From CAIWHR01 sp963786625 (GTDB taxonomy: Bacteria; Pseudomonadota; Gammaproteobacteria; Burkholderiales; Casimicrobiaceae): DNA of 64,000 bases. The notes below the pieces were generated by a model, which was not told the origin of the DNA, searched no databases, and saw only the letters and a list, made by a program, of their open reading frames with translations. A program made the translations under genes and the position numbers. Below are positions 1-10,051 of the stretch, piece after piece (position 1 is the first letter of the stretch; each line of letters opens with the position of its first letter). The stretch is from NCBI GenBank assembly GCA_963786625.1, contig CAWAZS010000015.1, positions 1-64,000 of the forward strand. Direction: 5' to 3'.

Positions 1-7
1 ACTGCGC

Positions 8-1423
8 TCATGTCCCGCCCCCCATACGTTGACGATAGAGCTCGCGGAACGTCCGCCCCGGCGGCGCAGGCATGTCGCGGCCCTCGGTCCAGCCGCTGCC
101 GACGGGCAGCCGGTGGATGAGGCCGTCGCGGCCACCCATCGCCTTCATGACGCGAACCGCGATCCGCGTGCCCAGCGCATACAGCGCCGGCCGCTGCGCG
201 AGCCAGGACCACGTCCTGAGCCCGACACGCTCGTACCATGGGCGCAGGCCCTCCGCGAACGCGCGCTCGCGGAGCTTGCGCTGCAGGTCGGGCAGCGGAA
301 TCCTGACCGGACAGACGACGCCGCACTGGTTGCAGAACGTGGACGCCGCCGGCAGGTCCTGCGCCTTGTCCAGGCCGACGTACATCGGCGTCAGGATCGA
401 TCCGATCGGCCCCGGGTAGACCCATCCGTACGAATGTCCGCCCACGTTCTGGTAGACCGGACAGTGATTCATGCACGCGCCGCAGCGGATGCAGCGCAGC
501 GCTTCGCGCACTGCGCTCCCGAGCACGCCGGTGCGCCCGCAGTCGACGACGATGAAATACATGTGCTCCGCGCCGTGGAACTCGCCGTCGCCCTTCGGGC
601 CGGTGAGCACGTCGACGTAGTTCGAAATCGACTGCCCGGTCGCGGAGCGCGTCAGCAGGCGCATCAGCGTCGCGACGTCCTCGAGCGTCGGCACGATCTT
701 CTCGATGCCCGAAATCGCGACGTGCACCTTCGGCAGCGTGGTCGTCAGCGTCGCATTGCCCTCGTTGGTGACCAGCACGACGGAGCCGGTCTCGGCGACG
801 AAGAAATTGCCGCCGGAAATCCCCATGCCGGCGGTCAGATAGTGCTGGCGGAGCACGCCGCGGGCCTCGAGGCAGAGCTCCTCGATGCCGGTCTTCACCG
901 GCGTACCGTGCGCCTTGTGGAAGAGCTCGGCGACCTCCTCCTTCGACTTGTGCAGCGCCGGCCCGATGATGTGCGACGGCGGCTCGTAGTCGTTGATCTG
1001 CAGGATGTACTCGCCGAGGTCGGTCTCGACCACCTGGAGTCCGGCCGCCTCGATCGCGTGATCGAGCGCGGATTCCTCCGAGACCATCGACTTCGACTTG
1101 ATGATCTTCGCGACACCGTGCTTCGCCGCGATCTCGAGCACCAGCGCGTTGATGTCGGCGGGGGTTTCGGCGAACAGGACGGTCGCGCCGCGCGCCGTCG
1201 CATTCCGCTCGAAGATTTCGAGCCAGACGTCCAGGTTGTCCAGCGCGCGATTGCGGATCGCCTTGCCGGCGTCGCGCAGCGCCTCGAAGTCGCCGACCTC
1301 GGACAGCGACGCCCGCCGCTTGGCGACGAACTTCCCCTGCATCTTCTTGAGGTTGGTCTGCAGCCGCTCGTCGTGCAGCTTCTCGTGAGCACGCTCCTTG
1401 AAGTGCATCGACGCGACTTGCAT
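8..1423 (-). CDS. lutB: LutB-type iron-sulfur lactate-utilisation protein
   Basis: Predicted iron-sulfur subunit of the LutABC L-lactate oxidation complex (LldF/LutB family), a cytoplasmic electron carrier. The 471-residue protein has the family's N-terminal LUD domain followed by two ferredoxin-like clusters, CIRCGACMNHCP near residue 310 and CNQCGVVCP near residue 365. A methionine at residue 6 (MHFKERAH) is an equally good start. It follows lutA on the same strand after about 90 bases. The third gene, lutC, is expected just past the left edge and is not seen. The reading frame is intact. Family assignment is firm; lactate as substrate is inferred from the lutA-lutB pairing. Confidence 0.9.
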   Translation of the reverse strand: MQVASMHFKERAHEKLHDERLQTNLKKMQGKFVAKRRASLSEVGDFEALRDAGKAIRNRALDNLDVWLEIFERNATARGATVLFAETPADINALVLEIAAKHGVAKIIKSKSMVSEESALDHAIEAAGLQVVETDLGEYILQINDYEPPSHIIGPALHKSKEEVAELFHKAHGTPVKTGIEELCLEARGVLRQHYLTAGMGISGGNFFVAETGSVVLVTNEGNATLTTTLPKVHVAISGIEKIVPTLEDVATLMRLLTRSATGQSISNYVDVLTGPKGDGEFHGAEHMYFIVVDCGRTGVLGSAVREALRCIRCGACMNHCPVYQNVGGHSYGWVYPGPIGSILTPMYVGLDKAQDLPAASTFCNQCGVVCPVRIPLPDLQRKLRERAFAEGLRPWYERVGLRTWSWLAQRPALYALGTRIAVRVMKAMGGRDGLIHRLPVGSGWTEGRDMPAPPGRTFRELYRQRMGGGT

Positions 1424-1511
1424 GGTCCGGTCCCGAGCCTTCAGCGGGGGACGCGCGGCGTCCGCAGGCGGGAGCGCACCGGCCGGAGGTCCCGCACGGC
1501 GCGCGGCGCGC

Positions 1512-2242
1512 TCATCGCCCTTCTCCCGCGAGCATCTCGGCGACGTGCAGCACCCGGGTCGTCGTGTCGCCGCGCCGGCGCAGCCGGCCCTCGATGTTCA
1601 GCATGCAGCCGAGATCGCCGAGCACCACCGCGTCCGGCGCCGCTCGCGGCGATGTGGCCGCACTTGTTGTCGGCGAGCCGGGCGGAGATCTCGCCGAACT
1701 TGATCGAGAACGTGCCCCCGAAGCCGCAGCAGGTCTCGCACTCGGCCATCTCGACGAGCTCGAGTCCGGGCACCATGGCCAGCAGCGCGCGCGGCTGCGC
1801 CTTCACTCCCATTTCGCGCAGCCCGGCGCAGCTGTCGTGGTACGTCGCGGCGCCGTCGAAACGGCCGGGCACGCGTTCCAGCTTCAGTTCGTTGACGAGA
1901 AAGTCGGTGAGCTCGCGCGTCTTCGCGGCGAGCGCCGCGACCCGCGTGCCCATCGCCGGTTCGTCCGCGAAGAGGTCCGCGTAGTGCGTGCGGATCATCC
2001 CGCTGCAGGAGCCGGACGGCGCGACCAGGAAGTCACAGTCCTCGAACTCGGCCACGACCTTGGCGGCGAGCGCCCTGGCATCGGCGCGATCGCCCGGAAT
2101 TGTAGGCGGGCTGGCCGCAGCAGGTCTGCGTGGGCGGCACCACGACTTTCGCGCCGCCGGCCTCGAGCAGCCGGATCGCCGCAAAGCCGATCGACGGTCG
2201 CATCAGGTCGACAAGGCAGGTGACGAAGAAGCCGACGCGCAT
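1512..2242 (-). CDS. lutA: LutA-type (Fe-S) oxidoreductase, two frameshifts
   Basis: Cysteine-rich CCG-domain protein, the LutA/GlcF-like partner of LutB in L-lactate oxidation. It starts MRVGFFVTCLVDLMRP and shows both CCG motifs, TCCGQPAYNSG near residue 45 and ETCCGFGGTFS near residue 190; these ligate a non-cubane cluster in the family. The frame breaks near 2095, where a GGG run should be GG, and again near 1645, where GCCGGACG should be GCCGACG. Removing one G at each restores about 243 residues ending in EMLAGEGR, the usual family length. I therefore read it as one gene with sequencing-type errors. It lies about 90 bases after nuoN and probably has its own promoter. Confidence 0.82.
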
Positions 2243-2278
2243 CGTGGCGGGAGTCGTGCAGGAGGCCGGGATCGCGCG

Positions 2279-2287
2279 ATCTTAGCA
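2279..2287 (-). promoter_or_regulatory. Candidate extended -10 element for lutAB
   Basis: On the minus strand the bases read TGCTAAGAT, an extended -10 (TG-N-TAAGAT) about 37 bases before the lutA start and just after nuoN ends. No convincing -35 is visible at 16-18 bases. This suggests lutAB can be transcribed apart from nuo, but the call rests on one hexamer. Confidence 0.3.
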
Positions 2288-2329
2288 TGGCGACGCCGCG
2301 CCGAGACGCGCCGCGGAGGGCGCCAGCGG

Positions 2330-3776
2330 TCAGAGCAGGCCCGACTGCGCGAGCGCGACGACGCACAGCGCCAGCAGCGGCTGCGGCAGGATGCCGAAGA
2401 GGAGCAGCGCGAGGCCGTTCGCCGAGAGCAGCGTGCGATTGTCGTCGCGCGCGGTGATCGGCGTCATGTCGGTCGCGTCGTCGAAGTACATCAGCTTGAC
2501 GACGCGCAGGTAGTAGAACGCGCCGACCAGCGACGCCATGACCGCGACGACCGCGAGCCAGACGAAGCCGGCCTCGACCGCGGCCTGGATCACCGTGAAC
2601 TTGGCGTAGAAGCCGACGGTCGGCGGAATTCCCGCCAGCGAGAACATGACCAGCAGCATCATGAACGCCCACCACGGCGAGCGCTGGTTGAGGCCGCGGA
2701 AGTCCTCGAGCCGGTCCGCCTCGAAGCCCTCGCGCGACAGCAGCATGATCATGCCGAACGATGCCAGGCTCGTCAGCACGTAGGCGATCGCGTAGAACAT
2801 CGCGGCGCTGTAGCCGTCGGGATTCGCCGCGAGGAAGCCCATCAGCATGAAGCCCATGTTGGCGATCGACGAGTACGCCAGCATCCGCTTGATGTTGGTC
2901 TGCGCGATCGCGACCACGTTGCCCAGCACCATCGACAGGAGCGCCAGCACGACCAGCATGCCCTGCCAGTCGAACCAGAGGCCGCCGAGAGCGACGCCGA
3001 GGAGCCGCAGCATGAACGCGTACGCCGCGAGCTTCGGCGCGGTGCCGATCAGCAGCGTCACCGCGGTCGGCGCGCCGTCGTACACGTCGGGAACCCACAT
3101 GTGGTACGGAACCGCGCCCAGCTTGAACGCGACGCCCGAGACCACGAAGACCAGCCCGAAGAGCAGGATCGTCCTGTTGCCGGTGCCCGCCGCCAGAGCC
3201 TTCGCCACGTCGGCGATGCCGAGCGAGCCCGTCGCGCCGTAGATCATCGACATCCCGTAGAGCAGCATCCCCGACGCCAGCGCGCCGAGCACGAAGTACT
3301 TCATCGCCGCCTCGGAGGCCGCATTCGAGGTCCGGTGCATCGCGACCATCGCGTACAGCGACAGCGCGAGGAGCTCGAGGCCGAGGTAGAGCGTCACGAA
3401 GCTGCCCGCGGCGATCATCACCATCATCCCGAGCAGCGCGAACAGCGCCAGCACGAAGGTCTCGCCGCGGAACAGCCCCCGCACCGCGCAGTAGCCGCGC
3501 GAATAGAACAGCGTCAGCGACAGCGAGACGCAGGCCATGAACTTGAGCATGCCGGAGAGCATGTCGTCGACGACCATGCCCGAGAGCACGGTCGAGGGCT
3601 GCGCCTGCATCGTCGCGAGCGCGCCCCATCCGGCGACGGCGAGCACGACCTGCGTCGTCCAGAACGAGACGTGCCGCCGCGCATCCGGCGAGGAAGAGAT
3701 CGCCGATGAGGATCGCGCAGGCCCCGCAGAGGAGCACGATCTCCGGCAGGACGGGCGCGAGATTCGCGGTCAGCAT
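2330..3776 (-). CDS. nuoN: NADH-quinone oxidoreductase subunit N, one frameshift
   Basis: Antiporter-like membrane subunit of complex I, one of three proton-translocating subunits (L, M, N) in the inner membrane. The start MLTANLAPVLPEIVLLCGAC and the remainder from ALATMQAQ onward lie in different frames, joined near 3690 where one extra base sits beside a GCCGG run. The rejoined protein is about 482 residues with many hydrophobic helices and the family's lysine-bearing segments (for example GVAFKLGAVPYHMW). It is last in the nuo unit and begins 16 bases after nuoM. Essential context and full length argue against a true pseudogene. Confidence 0.9.
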
Positions 3777-3792
3777 GGTCGGCGGCGCGCGG

Positions 3793-5267
3793 TCACAGCT
3801 TGCTCCTGGCGACGTGCGCGAGCAGGTCGGCGACCGAGTTGTGCATCACGTCGATGTACGGCTTCGGCCACACGCCCATCCAGAGCACGAGCGCGGCAAC
3901 GGCGACGAGGAGCCAGAACTCCCGCGGCATTGACGTCGGTCAGCGTCCGCACGCGGTCGTTGGCGATCGCCCCGTAGATCACCCGCTTGTACATCCACAG
4001 CGTGTACGCCGCGCCCAGGATCATGATCGTCGCCGCGGCGGCGCCGAGCCAGAAGTTCACCTTGACGGCGGCGAGGATGACGAGGAACTCGCCGACGAAG
4101 CCGGACGTCGCCGGCAGGCCCGAATTGGCCATCGCGAACAGCATCATCAGCGCGGCGAATCTCGGCATCGTGTTGACGACGCCCCCGTAGTCGGCGATCT
4201 GCCGGCTGTGGATGCGGTCGTACATCACGCCCACGCAGAGGAACATCGCCGCCGAGACGAAGCCGTGCGAGATCATCTGGACGAGCCCGCCCTCGACGCC
4301 CAGCTGGCTGAACAGGAAGAACCCGAGCGTCACGAATCCCATGTGGGAAATCGACGAATAGGCGATCAGCTTCTTCATGTCGGACTGCACCAGCGCGACG
4401 AAGCCGACGTAGACGATCGCGATCAGCGACAGCGTGATCACGAATCCGGAGAGGTAGCGCGAGGCGTCCGGCACGATCGGCAGGATGAAGCGCAGGAAGC
4501 CGTAGGCGCCGATCTTCAGCGTGATCGCGGCCAGGATGACCGAGCCCCCGGTCGGCGCCTCGACGTGGGCATCCGGCAGCCACGTGTGCACCGGCCACAT
4601 CGGCACCTTGACCGCGAACGACAGGAAGAAGGCGACGAACAGCAGCACCTGGACCTTCATCGACAGCGGCACGTGGTGCCACTCGAGGATCGAGAACGTC
4701 TCCGACACGTTGTAGAGGTAGATCAGCGCCACCAGCATCAGCAGCGACCCGAGCAGCGTGTAGAGGAAGAACTTGAGCGCCGCGTACACCCGGTTGGGCC
4801 CGCCCCAGGCGCCGATGATGATGTACATCGGGATCAGCATCGCCTCGAAGAACATGTAGAACAGGATCCCGTCCAGCGCCGCAGAACGCGCCGTTGATGA
4901 GCCCCGACTGGATCAGGAACGCCGCCATGTACTGCGCGACCCGCGTCTGGATCACCTCCCACGCCGACCAGACGACGAAGAGCGTCATCAGGCTGTTGAG
5001 CAGCACGAACAGCATCGAGATGCCGTCGACGCCGAGGAAGTAGTGGATGTCGAAGCGCGGGATCCATTCGCCGCGCTCGACGAACTGCATGTTCGACGTG
5101 CCGTTGTCGAAGTGCAGCCACAGCGGCAGCGTCACGACGAGGCCCGCGAGCGCGCCGGTCAGCGCGATCCAGCGCGCCGCGCCGGCGTCGCGGTCGCGGC
5201 CGACCGCCAGCACGGCGAGTCCGGCGACGATGGGAACCCAGATGGCGAGCGAAAGGTACGGCATCAT
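3793..5267 (-). CDS. nuoM: NADH-quinone oxidoreductase subunit M, two frameshifts
   Basis: Second antiporter-like membrane subunit of complex I. It begins MMPYLSLAIWVPIVAG and carries FLGVDGISMLFVLLNS and the conserved LKIGAYGFLRFILP region. Frames break near 4880 (one extra G in TTCTGCGGCGCTG) and near 3930. The true end, read in a third frame, is KPYIDVMHNSVADLLAHV followed by ARSKL and TGA at 3793. Rejoined length is about 491 residues, normal for NuoM. It starts 7 bases after nuoL ends and is followed by nuoN after 16 bases, so translation is probably coupled. Confidence 0.9.
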
Positions 5268-5274
5268 CGTCCCT

Positions 5275-7321
5275 TCACCGCGTCCACCAGGTCAGCAGCG
5301 CGAAGAGGCCGACGATCATCGTGAAGGCATAGTGGTAGACATAGCCCGGACTGCACGTGCCGGACGAGCGCGGCGGTCCAGCCGACCACGCGCGCCGCGC
5401 CGTTGACGAAGAATCCGTCGATGATCGACCGGTCGCCGACGTTCGACAGGAACCGGCCGAGCGCGCGGAAGCCGCCGGCGAAGAACCAGTCGTTGAAGCG
5501 GTCGAAGTAGTACTTGTTGTCGAGCAGCGTGTAGATCGGGCCGGCGGCGCGCTTGAGCCGCTCCGGCAGCGCCGGGTTGGCGATGTAGCAGTACCACGCC
5601 GACGCGATGCCGGCGACCGCGAGCCAGAACGGCAGACTCAGCACGCCGTGCCGGACGAAGGCCGGCGATGCCGTGCCATTCCGCCTTGAGGCTCCAGATG
5701 GCCGGATGGTCCGGGCGCACCGACGATCGAGCCGCCGAAGTAGTCGGCGATCAGCATCGGCTCGACGAAGAGCCAGCCGGCGAGCACCGACGGAATCGCG
5801 AGCAGCACCAGCGGCACCGTCACGACCCACGGGCTCTCCTTCGGGGGCCCGCCCTCGTGGCCGTGCGCGTCGGGCCCCGCGCTTGCGTCCCCGCCGGCCT
5901 CGTGCCCGGCGTCGTGCGCGTCCACCGCGTGCGCGTCGTGGCCGTGCTCGCCGCCGCCGAAGCGCTCCTTGCCGTGGAACGCGAGGAACAGCATGCGGAA
6001 CGAATAGAACGCCGTGACGAACACGCCCGCCATCACGGCGAAATACGCGTAGCCATGGCCGGGGATCGTCGAGAAGTGGACCGCCTCGATGATCGCGTCC
6101 TTGGAGAAGAAGCCCGCGAACGGCGGGATGCCGGCCAGCGCCAGCGAGCCGACCACCGCCGTCCAGTAGGTCACCGGCATGTACTTGCGCAGGCCGCCCA
6201 TCCGGCGCAGGTCCTGCTCGTGATGGAGCGCGATGATCACGGAACCCGCGCCGAGGAAGAGCAGCGCCTTGAAGAAGGCGTGCGTCATCAGGTGGAAGAT
6301 CGCCGCCGAGTACGCAGACACGCCCAGCGCCACGGTCATGTAGCCGAGCTGGGACAGCGTCGAGTACGCGACCACGCGCTTGATGTCGTTCTGGACGATG
6401 CCGAGAAACGCCATGAACAGCGCCGTCGTCGCGCCGACGATCGTGACGAACGACAGCGCGGTGTCCGAGAGCTCGAACAGCGGGCTCATCCGCGCGACCA
6501 TGAAGATGCCGGCGGTCACCATCGTCGCCGCGTGGATCAGCGCGGAGATCGGCGTCGGGCCCTCCATCGAGTCCGGCAGCCAGACGTGCAGCGGCACCTG
6601 CGCGCTCTTGCCCATCGCGCCGATGAACAGGCAGATGCAGATCACCGTGAGCAGCGACCACTGGGCGCTGCCCCAGAGGTTCAACGTCGTGCCGGTCAGC
6701 GTCGCGGCCTTCGCGAACACCGGCGCGTAGTCGAGCGTCCCGAAATGCGCGAGAATCAGGCCGATCCCCAGCACGAAGCCGAAGTCGCCGACGCGGTTGG
6801 CGAGAAACGCCTTCAGGTTCGCGTAGATCGCCGTCGGCCGCGTGTACCAGAAGCCGATCAGCAGGTACGACACCAGCCCGACGGCCTCCCAGCCGAAGAA
6901 GAGCTGGACGAAATTGTTGCTCATCACCAGCATGAGCATCGAGAACGTGAACAGCGAGATGTAGCTGAAGAACCGCGTGTAGCCGGGATCGTCGGCCATG
7001 TAGCCGATCGTGTAGACGTGGACCATCAGCGAGACGAAGGTCACGACCAGCATCATCGTCGCCGTCAGCGGATCGATCAGGAACCCGATCGAGAATTCGA
7101 GCGGGCCCGAGGCGAGCCACGTGTAGACGTCGCCGTTGAACGTGTTCCCCGCGAGGACGTCGCGCCAGACGGCAAGCGACGCGGCCATGGCGATCGCCAC
7201 GCCGAGGATGCACAGCCAGTGCGACAGGCGCGCGCCCGAGCTGCGCCCCGAAGAGGCCGACGACGATCGCGCCGGCGAGCGGCGCCAGCGGCACGAGCAG
7301 ATAGAGCTGCTGCATCGTCAT
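5275..7321 (-). CDS. nuoL: NADH-quinone oxidoreductase subunit L, about four frameshifts
   Basis: Largest antiporter-like subunit of complex I, with the long lateral amphipathic helix of the family. It starts MTMQQLYLLVPLAPLAGAIV; the core holds GWEAVGLVSYLLIGFW and MGKSAQVPLHVWLPDSMEGP with the key lysine. Frames change near 7235, 5725, 5665 and 5352; the last is GGG for GG. The rejoined C-terminus ends TMIVGLFALLTWWTR. About 682 residues. Near residues 435-470 lies a loop dense in histidine, aspartate and glycine. It lies directly downstream of nuoK. Confidence 0.88.
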
Positions 7322-7325
7322 CCTG

Positions 7326-7646
7326 CTAGCCCTTGAGCTTGCCCATGTCCTCGACGTCGATCGAGCCGACGTTGCGGAACAGAAGCACGAGGATGGCGAG
7401 CCCGATCGCCGACTCCGCGGCCGCGACGGTCAGGATGAAGAAGACGAACACCTGCCCGGCCATGTCGTTCAGGAAGCTCGAGAACGCGATGAAGTTCATG
7501 TTGACGGCGAGCAGCATCAGTTCGATCGCCATCAGCAGGATGATGACGTTCTTCCGGTTGAGGAAGATGCCGGCCATGCTGATCGCGAACAGGATCGCCC
7601 CCAGCACGAGGTAGTGCGACAGCGTCGGCGCCGAAACGAAGTCCAC
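7326..7646 (-). CDS. nuoK: NADH-quinone oxidoreductase subunit K
   Basis: Small membrane subunit of complex I with three helices. It carries the conserved membrane glutamate in LLMAIELMLLAVN and a second acidic residue in AAAESAIGLAI. I chose the GTG start (MDFVSAPTLSHYLVL, 106 residues) because an AGGA lies about nine bases upstream; a TTG two codons earlier would give 108 residues. NuoK is normally about 101 residues. The frame is intact. It ends 4 bases before nuoL and is separated from nuoJ by about 80 bases. Confidence 0.93.
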   Translation of the reverse strand: MDFVSAPTLSHYLVLGAILFAISMAGIFLNRKNVIILLMAIELMLLAVNMNFIAFSSFLNDMAGQVFVFFILTVAAAESAIGLAILVLLFRNVGSIDVEDMGKLKG

Positions 7647-7727
7647 CGGCAAGGTTCCTTTGGGTCCCGTCGTCGGCCCCCGCGCGGTGCTCTGCGCACC
7701 GGCGGCGCCGACGCCGTATCGGGTTGT

Positions 7728-8330
7728 CTACTCGTTCTTCTCGGACGGGATGTTGAGCACGCGCAGCCGGTCCCGCGGCCGCACCTTCACCTGCTCGCCC
7801 GGCTTCTGGTACTTCGTCTCCCGCCGCCGGCGATGCGTCAGCGCGATCGCCGCGATGATCGCGACCAGCAGGATGACCGCGGCGATCTCGAACGGATACA
7901 CGTACTCGGTGTACACCAGCGCGCCGAGTGCCCGGGTGTTGCTGCCGCCGGCCCCCGCGCCCGCTCCGCCGCCGGCGCCCGTTCCGAGGCGGCTGCCCGC
8001 GAGCGTGAGCGCCATCTCGATCAGCACCAGCGCGCCGACCGTCGCGCCGACGGGGATGTAGCTGCGGAACTGCTTGCGCAGGTTGTCGAAATTGATGTCC
8101 AGCATCATCACGACGAACAGGAACAGCACCATCACCGCGCCGACGTAGACCAGCACCAGCACGATCGCCAGGAATTCCGCCTTGAGCATCAGCCAGTGCG
8201 CGGCCGCCGTGAAGAACGCCAGCACGAGCCAGAGCGCCGCGTGCACCGGGTTCCTCGCCGTGACGACGCGCAGCGCCGCGAACACCAGGATCGCGGCGAA
8301 GACGTAGAAGAGTACGGTCTGGAAATTCAT
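7728..8330 (-). CDS. nuoJ: NADH-quinone oxidoreductase subunit J
   Basis: Membrane subunit of complex I beside NuoK and NuoA. The 200-residue protein starts MNFQTVLFYVFAAILVF and contains the typical VLVLVYVGAVMVLFLFVVMM helix. A glycine/alanine-rich stretch (GTGAGGGAGAGAGG, near residue 125) lies between two helices and is longer than in many homologues. The start is fixed by homology; its ATG overlaps the stop of a short open frame bridging from nuoI. The frame is intact. Confidence 0.93.
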   Translation of the reverse strand: MNFQTVLFYVFAAILVFAALRVVTARNPVHAALWLVLAFFTAAAHWLMLKAEFLAIVLVLVYVGAVMVLFLFVVMMLDINFDNLRKQFRSYIPVGATVGALVLIEMALTLAGSRLGTGAGGGAGAGAGGSNTRALGALVYTEYVYPFEIAAVILLVAIIAAIALTHRRRRETKYQKPGEQVKVRPRDRLRVLNIPSEKNE

Positions 8331-8392
8331 CGTCGATTCGGCTCGGCGCCCGCGCGGCGGCGCCGTCCGCCGGGCGGTCGCGTCGCGATCAT
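8327..8392 (-). other. 21-codon bridging open frame between nuoI and nuoJ
   Basis: A 21-codon open frame (begins MIATRPPGGRRRR) fills the nuoI-nuoJ gap. Its ATG overlaps the nuoI stop as ATGA and its TGA overlaps the nuoJ start as ATGA, so ribosomes could pass through by termination-reinitiation. The peptide is arginine/proline rich and resembles no family known to me. It may be only a coupling device, or chance in high-GC DNA. Confidence 0.4.
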
Positions 8393-8895
8393 CGATACCT
8401 CGCGTCGGCTTCGCGGTCCGCGGCGATCTGCGCCTCGTAGCGGTCGCCGACGGCGAGCAGCATTTCCTTCGTGTACAGGAGGTCGCCGCGCTTCTCGCCG
8501 TGGTATTCGAGCACGCGCGTCTCGACGATCGAGTCCACCGGGCAGCTCTCCTCGCAGAATCCGCAGAAGATGCACTTGGCGAGGTCGATGTCGTAGCGCG
8601 TCGTCCGCCGCGTGCCGTCCGCGCGCTGCTCGGACTCGATGGTGATCGCGAGCGCCGGGCAGACGGCCTCGCACAGCTTGCACGCGATGCAGCGCTCTTC
8701 GCCGTTCGGATAGCGGCGCAGCGCATGCAGCCCGCGGAAACGCGGGCTCGCCGGCGTCTTTTCCTCGGGGAACTGCACGGTGACCTTCCGCGCGAACAGG
8801 TGGCGCCCGGTCAGCAGCAGGCCCCGCCCGAGCTCGAGCAGCAGCCAGGTGTTGAAGAAGCTCGTGACCCGCGAGCGCATCGCCCGGTTCTCCAT
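8389..8895 (-). CDS. nuoI: NADH-quinone oxidoreductase subunit I
   Basis: Peripheral-arm subunit carrying clusters N6a and N6b that pass electrons toward NuoB. The 168-residue protein holds two 4Fe-4S motifs, CIACKLCEAVCP near residue 66 and CIFCGFCEESCP near residue 106. It starts MENRAMRSRVTSFF with its ATG overlapping the nuoH stop (TGATG); a second methionine at residue 6 is possible. It ends DREADARYR. The frame is intact and the length is typical for betaproteobacteria. Confidence 0.95.
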   Translation of the reverse strand: MENRAMRSRVTSFFNTWLLLELGRGLLLTGRHLFARKVTVQFPEEKTPASPRFRGLHALRRYPNGEERCIACKLCEAVCPALAITIESEQRADGTRRTTRYDIDLAKCIFCGFCEESCPVDSIVETRVLEYHGEKRGDLLYTKEMLLAVGDRYEAQIAADREADARYR

Positions 8896-9956
8896 CAGTG
8901 AAAGAGATCCGCCCAGGGCGTCTGCATCATCACGCCCAGGAACACGATCCAGACGAGCGTCACCGGGATGAAGATCTTCCAGCCGAGCCGCATGATCTGG
9001 TCGTAACGGTAGCGCGGCCACGTTGCCCGGATCCACAGGAACACGAACAGCACCGCGCACATCTTGGCGAGGAGCCACGGCAATCCGTCGCCGAACGGAT
9101 GGAATCCCGCGACGCTCCACGTCGTTGAGCAGCGGCCACGGCGACAGCCAGCCGCCGAGGAACATGATCGACGTCAGCGCCGCGATCAGGATCATGTTCA
9201 TGTACTCGGCGAGGAAGAACAGCGCGAAGGTGACGCCCGAGTACTCGACGTGGAAGCCCGCGACGATCTCCGACTCGCCCTCGGCCACGTCGAACGGGTG
9301 GCGGTTCGTCTCGGCGACGCCGGACGTCAGATAGACGACGAACAGCGGCAGCAGCGGCCAGACGTACCAGTACGCGGCGCCGCCCTCCTGGCCGCGGACG
9401 ATGTCCGAGAGGTTGAGGCTCGACGCCGCCATCAGCACGCCGACGAGCGCGAAGCCCATCGCGATCTCGTACGACACGATCTGCGCCGCGGAGCGCAGGC
9501 AGCCGAGAAACGCGTACTTGGAATTCGACGCCCAGCCGGCCAGGATGATGCCGTAGACGCCGATCGACGTCATCGCGAGCAGGTAGAGGAGCCCGCGTTG
9601 ACGTCGGCGAGCACGATGCCCTCGGCGAACGGCACGACCGCCCATGCGGCGAGCGCGGGCGCGAGCGCGAGCATCGGCGCGATGAAGAACAGGTAGCGGT
9701 TGGCCCCGGTCGGGACGACGATCTCCTTGAAGATCAGCTTGAAGACGTCGGCGAACGGCTGCAGCAGCCCCAGCGGCCCCACCCGGTTCGGCCCGATGCG
9801 CACCTGCATCCAGCCGATGACCTTGCGCTCGGCGAGCGTGAGGTAGGCGACGCCCAGTATCAGCGGCACGGCGATGGCGACGATCTTCACCAGCGTCCAG
9901 ACGACCGGCCACGCGGGGCCGAGGAGCGCCTGCGCAGGGGCGAGCAGCGTGTCCAA
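8895..9956 (-). CDS. nuoH: NADH-quinone oxidoreductase subunit H, two frameshifts
   Basis: Membrane subunit at the quinone site, linking the peripheral and membrane arms. Conserved segments are visible: LAERKVIGWMQVRIGPNRVG, GVAETNRHPFDVAEGESEIV and ATWPRYRYDQIMRLGWK. Frames break near 9595 (GG where GGG is needed to give AGLLYLLAM) and near 9118. Rejoined length is about 354 residues. The open frame begins at a TTG at 9956. An ATG ten bases upstream (9966), overlapping the stop of the preceding bridging frame as ATGA, is the likelier true start if one more base error lies between them. Confidence 0.88.
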
Positions 9957-9962
9957 TGGCGG

Positions 9963-10049
9963 TCATGTCAGTCCCGCAGGGCCGCCCCAAGGGACTGATC
10001 CGCCCCCTTGGGGGGAGGCGAACGCAGTGAGCTTCGGGGGCAGTTTCAT
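9963..10049 (-). repeat. GC-rich intergenic element with a 28-codon open frame, nuoG-nuoH
   Basis: Two bases after the nuoG stop an ATG opens a 28-codon frame beginning MKLPPKLTAFASPQGG. Its TGA overlaps an ATG at 9966 that may start nuoH. The DNA is palindromic: CCCCCTTGGGGGG near the centre and GCCCCCGAAGC/GCTTCGGGGGC type arms. From memory this peptide string recurs as short frames or tails in Burkholderiales annotations, which would make it a dispersed element; I could not check. Its position keeps the nuoG-nuoH junction translationally open. Confidence 0.55.
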
Positions 10050-10051
10050 CC

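Noticed and set aside
29..1984. Long plus-strand open frames opposite lutA/lutB
   Set aside because: Arginine/histidine/aspartate-rich translations with no domain, mirror images of codon bias in the real minus-strand genes.
1988..3709. 573-codon plus-strand open frame opposite nuoN
   Set aside because: Shadow of nuoN: dominated by R, H, Q, D and E with no family similarity.
3690..7240. True pseudogenisation of nuoN, nuoM and nuoL
   Set aside because: Each shift is one base, often in a G/C run; no stop or deletion removes conserved residues, and the operon is otherwise complete.
7653..7727. Bridging frame in the nuoJ-nuoK gap
   Set aside because: No frame there meets both the nuoJ stop and the nuoK start, unlike the other gaps.
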